Source: Trichuris trichiura
Lineage: Eukaryota > Nematoda > Enoplea > Trichinellida > Trichuridae
NCBI GenBank assembly: GCA_037903355.1
Contig: JBAJFE010000062.1
Span: 930,001-994,000, forward strand
DNA: 64,000 nt
Direction: 5' to 3'
In this document: positions 31,139 through 44,710 of the stretch, piece by piece
How positions within the stretch are numbered: the first letter of the stretch is position 1
Layout of the letters: each line of letters begins with the position of its first letter
Program-made: the position numbers and the translations under genes
Notes under the pieces: generated by a model
The model's input: the letters and a program-made list of their open reading frames with translations, nothing else
The model's database searches: none
What the model was told of the DNA's origin: nothing

Positions 31139-34100
31139 GTACCGTACTAAGATGAGTTTTCACTTAAATATTTTAAAAATAACGCCGGCTCTATTATTGC
31201 CATCTGTTGCTTGCTTTGGATATTTCTGTTTCACGTAGATTGATTTCAGAGCGCTTCTACAAGCCTTTGCATTCCAGCAACGTCGTTTCGTGGCTACAAG
31301 TATTAGTAATATATTTTTCTCCTATTACACTTATCATAGAAGACCACGTAGGCTAATATGGCGATGAGTGATAATTCCTTTCATGACTGCAGCAATGTTG
31401 ATTAGCTTCCATAGGATTCCAGCTATCCGAAAGGTTTACAAATTTTTCTTGCTTTATTTGAGTTTAGGGCTTCTTGTTTCCCGCTGTATGTGCAAGGAGG
31501 AACCATTCTTATGTATTTGTTTGTAAATTCCGATTTATTATTACTTTAGGGTTCCAACAAACTAAGGCAGTTCATGGGTAGTTTACACTGTTTTCCCTGT
31601 AAGGAAGCCGCTCCCAAACGATATGACCTGCGTTGAAAATAAGTCGATTAATTTTAATGGAGGAAAGCAAAGTTTTAGTAAAGTCCTTTTTAGTCGGCAC
31701 TGTAAGGTGGCATTCATTTTGGTTAAAGTTATAAATTTCACTTTGCGCCGCTTCTTTACGGAAGTCTTTTATTTTCTGCATCTGCAAAGACCTGTTTACT
31801 TTTAGACTATATTATTTTTTTTTGATTTCAACTACAATTTTTTAATACGCGTAAAAGAATATGATTATGTAAGATAACCAAGAAATTACCTGAAGCTTGA
31901 TTAATCATTTAATTAACTTATAAAACTTTTGATTTTACAAAAAAACTGGGGCAGAACACATTTGAGTGCCCATCAGCTGTTTTAATAGTTGGTTGTGCCT
32001 ACCGTCAGGCTTCTATGTGTTCACAATTGGTGCACACCTTGAGCCAACGAAGTAAGGAATATGCGCATTTTTGTTTGTGCAATAAGCGTGATAGGCCACC
32101 GTGAACTGATTATTACAGGGCATTCCGTTGGAAATTGTGATATCACCGATAAGGTTTGTATGAAACGGTTTCTTTTCCAACGCAAAATAGTAAACGCTTA
32201 CGCAACAGTCCGTACTTTTACCAGTTGATTGTTGCATTGATACAGAACTGAATTGGTAAACGTGCATTCAAAAATTTGAACGAAAAGCTGCTTATCCTCA
32301 ATTTTCTCTGTGAAGGAAGAAAACTAATGTTTTTGCGCGCTAATTGAATCTTACTATATCAGTTATACCAGCTGTTAAATCATATTGCTAAAGCTTGCAT
32401 CAAGGAAACGATGTTTCTTTTTTGAGAGAAACGCTACACAATGTCAGGCTTTACATGAGGAGTTTCAGTAGCTTTCGCTCAATTGCCACACTGTTGCTTC
32501 TGGGACCGAGTTTGTTAATCATCAGAGAAATACGCTCATGGTTGAACGAAAGAACGACTGAGAAAGTGCATTCCAAAGAGGATATTGCATTTAAAATTTT
32601 CCTTTATAGGTTTATGTTTATCACGCTGCTACTTTAAGCGTACAAAGATTGTCAGGTAAGATGATTCATTCTTCACAGTTATTGCTGCTAGCAATTAACT
32701 AGCAGAAGGACAAGAGCCTGCTTTTACTACACAGTAAAGAGGCCTAAAGCTTGACGACCAACAGCAAGGTGAACCATATGTCTACGCATTGGCTGAGAAA
32801 ACTGGTTTTTTTTATATAATTGATCGCTTTATTTTATATTAATAATAATTGCTGAGTGTGTTTTTTGTAGTATGATTAACAGTTATTCTATGCTATCTTT
32901 GGTTGCTCGTGTAGATTGGTGTAAACTATGACTTGCCTGACAAGACGAAATTCAGAATGTTTTGTAACGTGTGTGAGGGTTTTCATGTTCGAGTTATTAG
33001 TCACGACGTACCCATTTGTTCAGCGTAAACTTGCAGAGCTTTCGATAAACATCCTATCTCGTCTTCAGCTTCTCGACGATATAACTAAGACAAGGGTTGG
33101 AAGTAAGCGTAGTTTTCCATATTCGTTGCTATTCTGTACGGCACTTAACGCTGCTTGGACAAGCGGTAAAACAAATAAAAAGAAATACCGTATGAACAAA
33201 ACAGGAGTTAGAAGGTTACGTAATGGTTAAAATTAAAATAACGTTAATTGAAAATAGCATCAGACAAAACGTTAAATAATAAATGTTGTGTCTTAGTGGT
33301 CCCAATCTCGTACTGTAAATTTGCTGGTCATCCTAAGCCTAAGCCTAAACATGTGGCTTATATCTTGAGATAGGTTTAAGTAAGAGCAGAACAAAGTGAT
33401 CCGCGCACTAGCTAAAAAGACAAAACAGCACGGTCGCATTGTTAGCAAGAAAGAACCTACATTCTGCGAACTGTAGGACGGCTAGCTGACAAGATCCCAA
33501 ATAAAAGTCAAGGTAAAGTAAAATAAGGAAAGGTGGGAATAAAATTAAAACAAACATTAAAAATGTAAATTTGAAAAAATTGTATTGAAGTATGCTGAAC
33601 ATAACCTGCTTTCTAGTTCGCTACTGTACTCCCGGAAAAATTGAATTTTGCTTCAGTGTGGCTAAACCGCTTGAACTATGCTTAGGTTTTAGTTACTATG
33701 CGACAAAAAATTGCTAATACAAAAGTTCTAGGTTGTAAAATCAAATCTTTTTTGCAACTGTTTTGATCGAAAGTTTTCCGAATCTTTACTTCAAATAGTT
33801 TCGACTAAAATAAAGGTAGATTTGTGATTTAAGTTTGCTGGCGGCTAGCCTAAGTACATGAATGTATCCTGCATATTTTAACAAATACTGCTGAAGCAAA
33901 CCGCTGAATTTAAAGTCGTTGATAAATAACGGTTTCGCTAACCCGTTTATGAGGCCTTGCTTATGATTGATGCTACTGCACTGGCGTGCCTCCTTACTTG
34001 CCTTCTGGGTAGTCCCCATTTTGGCAAATAATGGTCAAGTATGACTGTAGTTTTTCTGTAGCCCGTTTATTCCTTTCCTCTGACAACCAGCTGGCAACTC

Positions 34101-37100
34101 ATCTTCCTTTGTAGTGATAGTTTTAATAAATCTCACCTTCCTATTTCGAGTCACCTCAGTATTTTGAACGCATAGTTCGGTAATGACTATTCTGTTTTCG
34201 CTAACATTAACTCCTTTAAATTATGAAACTTCCCATGATGTTATGTTAAGTTTTGGCAAATTGTTAGTGTTGTTCAAGGACGATGTCTATTACAGAAAAT
34301 GTGATTCCTCAAACAATATCTGCTCCTCGAAGGTATAGACTTTCCGTAAATCGTTATTGGTAATGGTGTTCCTCTGTTAGAGAAACGTTCTATAAAGAAT
34401 AATGCAGTTGGCAGAAGACTGACACAATCGAAAGGCGTCTGGGAATAATGGCATACATTTGACTCGGTCAAATTAAGCTTGTGTACGAATTTTCAAAGTA
34501 ATCGCAAAACCGCAAAATGACGTACAGAAGAACTTCGTTGCTTTGTGTACCTTAGAGGGAGCAATATATTCAACCAGGATGTATCATATCATCGATTGCG
34601 ATTTGCTAAAACGTACCTTCATTGCATACGTCTCATCAGCATCGCGCGTCTTGTTTCACCGATTCAGCGTAACCGAATCAGGAAGTGGAGAGGATTATTT
34701 TTCAAGCAGAAACGGGCAAGCATTCCCCCCACGTATGAAGAAGTGTTTCAAGCAAATTTTTTCAAATACACTCTCAACAAGAAAGGATTATTGCTCTTGC
34801 CAGATTGAAGTGTGTAAACTGAATTCCACCAGCGCTGCTTGGCAAAGCAAAGGTTCTCTCAAACAGATCGGATCAAATAAATGCAATTAAGTTTTTTCTT
34901 TTCTTGCAATAAGCAAACCATCCAATTTACTTGCCGATATGCTGCAGTGTTCGGTTAAACATGATCCAAACTTGCAATTTCGAAGATAGCTTATTGTAAA
35001 CTCATTAACAAAGAACCTTTGTTTCCCGCTGCTTGTTGGGCTTGGAAATATGCCGGCAATAGCTAACTTAATGTGGCTGATACTGTAGTTTGCGAAATAA
35101 TGCTTTTATTCGAGATTTACTCTCTTATTCTGCTTCTACCTTTCATCTGAATTTTTGTTGCTATTCTTTCAGGCTGCAAATTTTTCTTCCGAGAAATGTT
35201 AGGAACTTTTGCAGTTCAGGAAACACTTGAATATCTATTCTGAACAGCCAAGCTTTATGCTCACAAAAAACACGCTGTTTATCCTTCAGAACCTTTGCCT
35301 GAAATTGGGCTTTGGCTGTTTCAAAGCGTGCGACCGATTCTGGAATCCTGAAAGCCCCGTTTACGAATTTCAAATTGTATCGAAACTTGGATGCTATTTT
35401 TTTCCAAATTCTGGCTGACAGTGTGGCAGGCAGTTAAGAAACTGGTCGAGTCTTCAAAATCGTTTGATATCTAGGCGACAAATACGGCCAGCATTTGCAG
35501 CTTGAAATGATTATTTGTACAGACAAGCTGATAATCAGTCTTGCATTTGATGCACGTAGCGATGGTTGTTCTTGAGTTTGTTTTCTCAACAGTCAGCCCA
35601 GCCGATATATTTAAGCGCTTCTTTTCTTCACGGCATATTCAAATTTGCAACCATCTGAGACTCCATCGTTGATGCCTGCCCCTCAGGTAGGCAGTTTCCA
35701 TTTACGTTAGCAGCTTCTTAGTCCACCGGCGTTGGCATCTGTTGCATGAGAAAGAGAGTTGAAGATGAAGTATGCATATGAATCATATTTTGCGGATTGT
35801 AATACAGTAAATGGGCAGAGGCGCTGTGTTAGTTCTTGCGCAGCTTTCAGTATAGCGAAGCAGACTTCCTGGCAGGCATTCATTCGCCAGAGAAAGAGCA
35901 GTGAGGTAGTAACTGGCTAAAAAATTGCGCCTCACTATTTGGTTGCATTGCCACCTTATAAAACCTTGAACTGATGCTCAGTGCAGCAGCCACTACTGTT
36001 CATTCAGTTTATTAGACTTCTTTTTTAAGAAAGCAGTCTCAGATGCTCTACTAGCCAAAGTTTCTTACTTACAATTACTTTCTCCGCACTTTTAAGCTTG
36101 GCAGGTCCTGTATAGCTTCGCTGCTTTATTTTTCTCAAACTTAATGGGGCATCCGCAAGTTGGCGCATCTGACGAACAACAGTATTTTTGTTGAATTTGT
36201 AACGGTTAAGCAGGACATTTTAAGCATTAATGTTCTAACCCATTTTGTTCTGTTTAGTGTGAGTCAGCTCATACTTGACATATTTATACCGCGGAAAATT
36301 TCCATTACTCAAAAGGCGTCTCCGACAGTCGATGCAGCAAGAAAATCTCGATGCTTTGAGCAATAGAAGGGCACGTTGCTATAGAAAGACTGCCGTCAGT
36401 TTCCTCTTGAACGACATTATAGTCAGCCTACACCACGCTTACTTTAATTTAGAGAAAATAATGCATGTCCCTGTGCAAACACGTTTTCCTCAGCAGCATC
36501 TAATTCTCAGACATTCTATTATTTTGTGCTTTGCTTTTGGATGAAGTTTGCACAGTTATGACACCGTCTTTAATCAAAACCGTTTTGCACGAAAGTATCG
36601 TACGCTTCTTTCCCGCTGAACTGTTAGAAAAGGAGTCTACTGGAAACGAAGGGTTTGCTTCCATCGTTGCTGCACAGCTTGCAATTGCCTGAGTTCCCTA
36701 CATCATCCTGAAGAAGCAAAGGTAATTCTTGCATAATTGCTTGGGCGAACACGTGGCGTAGTCACATTAATGTACCGCATTAAGTCCTGAAAGCTCCAGT
36801 TTGTTCTCAATGATAGGCATTTCCCAAGTTATCCATTCAGAGGAGAGCAGAGTCGTGTAGTTTTTTCCAACTCATCTTACTTCCTACCACCAAGCAAGCA
36901 GGCTGCAGTTCGGCCACCCAAAAGCTTCTTGGAAACAACCGGCAGCGAAATTTAGGCAGTTGATAAAGCTGATTTTGAGCGTCAGCGGTCGGACAGTGAT
37001 GACTTTCCAACTAGGCGTACCCAAATGATCTGATTTTTCATGCGGTCGATAAGGCAATAATGTGAACCATCAAATTATCAACAGCAAAAGAATCACGCAT

Positions 37101-40100
37101 TGCATAATGCTATATGAACCTTGAATCAACAAAACTTATTTTTTGTGTGACCAAGTGTGAAGATGAAACTGTGGAGTTCTTATGACACCCAGTTGTTTCT
37201 TCATGAATTGCAGGAAGGCTGTAGAACTGTCTATGTGTTTATATACATATGTATGCATATAAAACTCGTGTATATAAAGTAAAGTAGTAAGAAAAGGTCG
37301 ATTAAAGACTTACACGTTTAATCGACTACGCACGTATAAATTGAAGCAGCACCGAGGAAGGTGGTATCCATTTCCATTGGCAGAGGAACGTTGGGAGCAA
37401 GGAAATTGTACGGACCACTTCATAAGAAGCTGGAAAGGCTTAGTCCGTTGGTCTGACGTCACAGCAAACATTTTTCTTCCAGCTTAGAAAAGTGAGATAA
37501 AGCTCATACGCTTGAAATGCCAACAAAACATGTTCGCCTAAATTTTTACCAACTCAGCGGGACTGAATATTGGAGTGGTTCCGCTGCGTGGGTCTCTTCG
37601 ATTTGCGCTCATTATCTGCATGAACGGTTAAACCTGGCGTTTCGGGAACGAGTCTTGCGAAATCAGGATCACCGATGGTGCCGCCAGCCACCGGCGACTT
37701 GCAAAAAGTTGCGTCGTTCTTCAAAGTTTCTGAAGGCGGCAAACATGTGCGACTCTTTGGGTGGTCCTTTGGTGAGCAAAAAACGCGCTGAAACATCTTA
37801 AGTTGAACGGCCAAGCGTCTGTGACAAGAAACGCCGCCTCGATGCGGACCTCTCGCATTTTTGCTGCCAATTCTTGTCAAAAGTTGATCTTAAAGCACTT
37901 TTTCCATCTGACACTTCTCAGTTCGCTTTATGGACAGTCAAAACATTCTCCGCAACTCTGACTGGCAATGGTCAAAGAAGCGTTTGCTCGCCCCCCTTTT
38001 CGAACGTCCGTACATTCAGAAATGTCATTAGAACTGTCAACAATTTCAAATTCCATTGTTTCCATCGTAAGCAGCCTTATTTCATTTCCAGTTTTATTGT
38101 TTTGCATCCAGCTTTGTTCTATGGGCTTAATTCTGATGAATACTATGCGAACTGCTGGGTTTATTTCAGGATTCATTTTAGACAGTATTCAAATGATTAA
38201 AAAAATCATGCTCGAGACGTTTAATATCTAAGGAAAAAGGGAAGAATAAACAGTGGCGGGAAAAACAGCCGACTGCTCATTGCTCTTTGCACTTTTGGGA
38301 CTGGGAATTTTGTCTGGACGTAGCTGACTTCAAGGTCACTCTGCATGCTGAAAGTGGCAATATGGACAGAAGCAGAGTTTTTTACTATACAGTTTTTCTT
38401 CGATTCCTTTGGGCGAAAGGAGAAAGCGTGATTTTGTGAGACTTTTTGACTAAATAAGGTTAGCATAAGTGAGGAGCTTCAGTTTTCCCCACATGTATCA
38501 TCATTAGAGACTTTTCGACTCTTTCCAAAACTATACTTGAGAAGAATATAATTTATGGTAGTTGCATTCAACGTTCAACAATGCAAATGGCTTTTTGTCA
38601 GGCGTACCTTTTACGGGAAAGGGGAATGTTAAGCCATGCATAAATTATGCTTACTCGCACTTAAGTTGTAAGCCAATTTCTGGTAGATGACCATAGCTCG
38701 ATTCATTCCTTTTTTGTTCTTCTCTGTCTAGCTAAGTAGCTTAATTATTTAATTGATTCACCTTGCTCAATGGAATTTCAGACATGCGTAGGCACCTGCT
38801 GTGTAAAAGAATGCCTTATTTATTCGCTCTATAAACTGCCATATTCTAATTTTGCGTTGCTTGCGTTCAACCGATTGTTACCTATATTATGCAAATGAAG
38901 CCTAGACAAAAGGATAAAAGCACAGCGTTCTCACCCTTTAAAGATGACAACGTAGTGCACAAAAATTGCGAATAGTGAGTGGCCCCTATTATTCATAAAA
39001 AAATCGCAATGAAAAGTGAAAACGCATATTTATTTCTGCACAGAATAACAGATCTTTGAAGGCGCTTCCAACAGAACAACCAGCCCTCTTTAAACGCTTC
39101 GGATAGTCGGGTGATTCATTCAGCAGCATTTTTTGTAGTGCTTCCATTTTAAATGATCATTAGTTTTCTCTCCTCAGACTTAGCACCTTCCTTACGCCGA
39201 GTAGTTGAAAGCAGGCGAAGCTTGTACGAGACGAATAATCCACATCGCTTCTTCCGCCGAGCAGTGACGGCATGTTTTCATGATTTGCTTTGCTTGACTT
39301 CAAAACATGCCAACAGAAATTAATTGTCGCCGCAAAAAGTTGGCCGAAGTAAGTGGCCATATGGATGGCAGCCTTTCGTGAGATTTTAAGTTGCTTGTTA
39401 GACATAAGTAGTCGTCAGTGGAAAAAGAGATCTCTTCCGAACAACATAGCCATTAGGGGTTCCGCTCATCGGTGTTTCCCTTCAATGGGAAGTTGTAAAT
39501 GTTGCTGACCATTTCTCCATTTCGCCTACCTTTAAATGGGAGCTACTTTTGAGGAATTAAATCCTTTTTGATTATTTTCCTCTCTCAGTGCTCCTTTTCA
39601 TTATTGGATCGTTGAGTCAATGTTTCCCATTTTCTCTTGCACATCCTTCTGTCGTTCTCATTTGGCCTTTGCGAGTGCGTTTTTGGAAGTAGTCAGAATT
39701 GACAAGTGATAGCATTACTCATAGGATGCAAACAAATAGCGGCATATTTTGGTCATAGCTTCCGCGCCTTTGGCAGAAATTCGCATTTCAAATAGTCTCC
39801 GCGCCCATATGCGCAACTGAACACTGGCTAGAGAAAAACAATTAGTCACGCAACCGTTTTGCATGCCCTGTGCTTAATATTCACTGCGCAGTACCCTCCT
39901 TTCCACAGGCAATACATGGTGGCAAGGATGACAGGCAACGAATAGGGATACTCTAACATCAAAGAAAAATGATTCCATTCTTTCAATAAAACTTTTCCTG
40001 TCAGCAATAGATTGTTGGAAAGTCATTCGCGTGTCGCATATTCAATTCCATTCGTTTAAAAAATTATTCTTGAGATGAAAGATCAACTTGGAAGATTTTC

Positions 40101-43100
40101 CTTGCGTTGACTGTTTAGTTAATACCGCTTCAAGCTGAAAACGAAACTGGGAGCTCTGTTTTTGATCTTCAAGCGGCTGTCCTTCCAAGTAGCCACTTTA
40201 TGCATTTAAGCTGAAAATCCATTCCGACTATGGCTATTTCACAAAGTGAAAACGCGCTGTCAACTTCGTGAAGCAAAAGGAAAACCATTCAATGTTGTCG
40301 CGCCTATAGGAAACAGAGCTACTGTCTTTTGGGGCGCTCATTTTCTAGCAAAATTTCGATGGATGGCTTGCTGAGAAGGGTGTCGGCTACAATGATTTAT
40401 TTAGCTGGCAGCGAGTGGAAGCGCGCTATTTCCGGTCGGCAGTTCAGCGGTGAATTTGGAAAAATTTTGCGCTTAGTTTTCTTGCATCCTCATAGCAGCT
40501 AAAAGTTTTGATAAGAAGTATAAAATGAAAACAGCTTTTGTGTACGAATAAAAGTTAGCAGCCAACTTGGCAATATTATGATCACCCACATTTGGTTAGT
40601 TATTGAAAAAATTTTCACTTCCCTGTAGGAACAACTTCTGTCAGTTATTTTTGAGTGCTTCTAGCGTAGGCCACCAATTGGCAATTTCTCACGTAACCAA
40701 AACTAATTTTTAATCAGCTTCGTCCGTATTTGTTACGTTTTGGTCTCAAAATTTTACTTTTCAAGTTTGACGTAAACGGAAGACCAAAATGGTAGCCAAC
40801 GTCGCCCCTTCCTGTTTATTGCGCTTTGCTAGCCGGTCGTTCCACATTTCCTCCCGTTAGCAATGCTTTTCAACGGCCATAAACTTGCGACAGACGACTG
40901 CCTACTTTTGCTTGTCACGGCCGTCGTGTAGCAGCTCACCGACCTGAAACAGTTCAACCTGTTTGCTGCTTAATCGTTCAACTATTCAGTCTTCAGATAC
41001 TGTAGCCGTTATTGTCACTTTACGCCGTTGTGCAATGAATCTTAATCATACTGTAGCAGGCGGAGAGAACCGCCGGAAGCATTACAATGGCTGTTGCTTT
41101 CAACGACTCGGTTTGCTCCAATTCACTCGGACGCAGGCGATCAAGATCACTCGTTTTCGTTGCCATAAGCCGTCGGGACGATTATTGCTCGTCCTTTTTC
41201 CCTCTTGACACCAACGTAACGGCTCACTGATCACTGCCAAGCTGTGCATTTAACCATACTGGAGACTTTTAACCTATCTGCTCGCTAACCTAGCAACTAA
41301 CACATATGAAGAGAGAGTTAGCCTATTCGTTGCATCTTTTTCGCCTTATACGTGAGTCAGAATTAATAAACTGATTTAAAACAAAGTCATAGATGAGGAA
41401 CATTTGCTAATCACCCTTATTGGACTAAGCCAGCTCATGGACAAGCCGCGAGACAGAGTGAAACGGTCTGATCAAATAAGGGAAGTAACGTTCCTTAAGT
41501 GGGCAATGAAATATCGCATTCGTAAACTCACCTTCTACAAACAGTTTGCAAAGCAACTCTCTTCCCGGCTTTTCAATAGCCCATTCACTTGCCGGAAACT
41601 GGACGTCAGGCTTATCTAATTTGCATAATGGACGTATAAACTCTTTTCAAGTCTCAAACATGTCGTTGCAGTGGAAGTTCTAGCAGCCGGTTGAATTCAC
41701 GGCTATGCAGTGGCTTCTTTGGTCACCGTTGAATAAACACTTTTTCAAAAGGCGAAAAAAGTGCGGACAATTCATCAAGGCTACCTCTTTGCCAGCCCTT
41801 CGTCGTTCCATTGGATTCACACCTGCCTTCCTGACCAACCACACGTGATCACTTAATCATAACCGACCGCTCTATCTATGGAACAGAATCTGAAAAATAG
41901 AAAAGTTGTGCGTACGCGAACTAAGTACGCTGAGGGCATCTAGAAAAAAAAATAGCCCAACAGATGAGAGAGAAGGAAGTTCAATCTCTTACCATTATCA
42001 GTTTGCTTCGTCAAAGCAGGCGAAGAAAAACTTAGCAAAATTTTGTTTATACATTTTCACACGATCAATTTTCTTCGGCTTTAAGGAATTTTCAAACCCC
42101 GCTATCCTCAACCGTTATTCTTTCTCGAAAAATGACGACAATACGAACTAAGACAAGCAAGCTCGATACGAGACGCGACTGGATAATGCTTGAGGAATCC
42201 TATATGGAAATAATAACGTCTTTTTTCATTACTGTTCAGCGTAAAGGGAGAAAAGGCAGAAAACTTACTTCCGAAGTTTTTCCAGATATCGTCGCAGCCA
42301 GTTATACAGAGGCAAAGTTATAGGGCATATTTGGCGACGCGTTCACGTTTCAGGATCTGCCCCGCCCCTTTTGACCCAACGGTTGGTCGGTCATCCATTG
42401 ACGCATGCCTGAATGGCCAACAAGGCGGAGAAAAGCAAGTCGACACTTGTCGCCACGTCAAACAATGGACAAAATGACCATTGCTGAGGAATCACTCGCT
42501 TTTTACGACCTTTGGAGAAGTTCGGGAGAACGTCAGCACATTGAACAATGCGCCTTCAATAGCCGAAAGACCAATCGACTTTGCCGACGAGACGCTTAGA
42601 CGTTCAGTGCAAGAAAAGTTGGACGTTAAATCACCATTCTCTGTGTTTTCTTCTCTGTCTTCTTGCATGGTCAGCGCGGAGCTATTGGTGGGTAAACAGA
42701 TTTTATAACTTTTTTGAGAATTTGCCCAATCTTACAAGTGTGTCATCGCCTAAAGATAATGAACCTTCTAAAATGCATCTCATTTCCTTCGATAAGTCGT
42801 CTGCCGAAAAGTGGACTGCTATGATGCACAGTCCGGTGAGCTGTTCTCGTCGCTAAATCATTTACCCTTCTGCTTTTTGCTTCTTTCCTTTCTTGTGAAA
42901 CACGTGCATACTGTGTGCGCTGTTTCCGAAACCCTTTGATTTTGCTCCTTCATTCAGCGACGTCACTAAGGGCGCGGGCAGTGCGTGCCGTTAGAATTGG
43001 ACGAACCGCTTTTGAAACAAGCGTGCCTTTGATTTTGTTGCTTTCATCGTTGCTGAAAGTGGCTAACCAAAAAGTTACCCTTAGCAATGACCCAATTGGC

Positions 43101-44583
43101 TTTTCAGCGGCGACGAGCCTCTCCGGGACGGAGGCAATTAATCAGTCTCTTCACAACAACTTAGGCATTGAAATAATTTGTCCCGCTATAACCGTGAACG
43201 GCAGCGCTTATTCGTCGTTGCAGAGGTAGTCCTGTTCCGCCTCCGTTGTTAGCTCTTTTCGCCAAAACCAACGGAAGAACGTCGTGCCGCTCCAGTTGGC
43301 TGCCGCCACGGTAAATCAGTGAATTAAACGCCCTACGCGCTGCTTATCCTATTCAACCAACCATCTCTTCTAGTACAATAGCTAAGTGGTGTCTCTAAAC
43401 TTGCCTACTCACTTGATTCGGGGCAAATTAAAGGCGTACTTCCGACCGCCACCATCGTCGCTCTCTTTGTTATCGCCTTGAGCGCATCCGGTGGAGGCGG
43501 CAGCATTTCGTCAAACGTTGCCTCTAACTGTCCAGTTCAAAAACTTTGGTCGACTGACCGGCTTCTTCTTCCGTCATAGCAAAAAAAAAAAGTTAAAAGC
43601 CCTTTTTGCGAAAGCTTACCTACCACTCGCTGGCTGGACAGCCAAGTGGTGCCAGACGACGACTGTATACTTTGGGCTGACTTGTCATCCTGTGTTCTCC
43701 CCACGCTCACGTTGGCTACCTTTGATTCAGTCATACGTATGTCAATGGCTAATTGATTGCCGAAGATTGCACCCGCAATGAACCTTCACTGAAGGTTTGT
43801 GTTTCTGAAGCAACTGGTTTGCACTGGACAAGAGCGGTGCGTCCATTTTTTTTCTTTTTGTACCACCCGATGAACGATGCTGTTGAAATGAGCATTTAGT
43901 AAAAAAAAAAAGAAGCTTTGTGCTCCAAGAGGTTTGCACGCCAGCGCGCCGCTGCGGTACAGCCTTCCGGGAAGTTCAATTGCTTCTTTTCGACTTTTTT
44001 GTAGAAAAAACATCCCCTCCTTTCAACAGTTCCGTTCGCGCCTTAGGCTACCGCTCGCAATCGATACGACTCAGGCCATGGGTGATCAAATTATGTTTGT
44101 CTCAGCGCGTAAGAGGTGCACTGATACGATCAACTTTAAGCCAGCGAGGAGCTTCGTCCTTGGCTGGTGACCAGAGAGTGGGATTCACTTTCAATCGCCC
44201 TTAGGGTTCATTAGCATTGTTCGTAAGTTGATCCCTTCGAAGCAGTGTCCGCTTTCGGTTCGTTTCGGCATCAAAACAACATTCGTACAATCTAGACCAT
44301 CCGAATAGCGTCGCTGTCGCGTGAGATAAGGGCGAATCTTTCACGCCGCTCAATGCCGGCAAGATATCGTCGCCATCAGTGGCTTCTCATGAACTTGTTC
44401 GGCTGCACGCAAGCTTTAAAAAAAATTCCTTTATCATTCGAAAAGTTTTCCAAAGGCATTGACTCCTTGTTGTGCACACTTAGCGGTGAGCAGTGACGAA
44501 ACATTGCGTAGGCGTTTTGTTAGAAACTGGCTTTTTTCGCCGGATGTGCTTATTTTGGTGGTTTGGCTAACGGCTGCTTGATG
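31139..44583. other. 13 kb gene desert upstream of Prospero
   Basis: No protein family, tRNA or clear transposon was recognised. Open frames stay below about 115 codons on both strands and lack consistent splice context. The left part (about 31.1-39 kb) is AT-rich; the part nearest Prospero (about 40.7-44.6 kb) is visibly richer in G+C. Such a stretch before a developmental regulator plausibly holds enhancers, non-coding 5' exons of Prospero, or unrecognised fast-evolving genes. Plus-strand frames at 42405-42856, ending near a good GTGAGC donor, are the best candidates for missed 5' exons but I cannot support them. Confidence 0.5.
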
Positions 44584-44618
44584 ATTGGCTCTTTTTAGAC
44601 GCAGTGATTGGTGATTGG
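44584..44618 (+). promoter_or_regulatory. Three CCAAT-box (ATTGG) motifs before Prospero
   Basis: TGATTGG occurs three times, with ATTGG at 44584, 44607 and 44614. This lies 93-127 bp upstream of the Prospero ATG. Inverted CCAAT boxes at this spacing are typical NF-Y sites in proximal promoters. No TATA box is evident. Confidence 0.45.
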
Positions 44619-44710
44619 CTGAGCACGCGTATCTTTCGCTCAAGTCTCGCTCCCAGTATTCTTTTGCTCCGTCGTGAACTTGTCGTTTGGACGCTGTCGC
44701 GTAGCGGTTC

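Noticed and set aside
34543..34890. Overlapping plus frames of 87 and 115 codons in the desert
   Set aside because: Two frames compete over the same bases and neither shows a known domain.
37874..38231. Plus frames with hydrophobic stretches, possible membrane protein
   Set aside because: Hydrophobicity follows from AT-rich TTT/ATT codons; competing frames on both strands and no recognisable domain.
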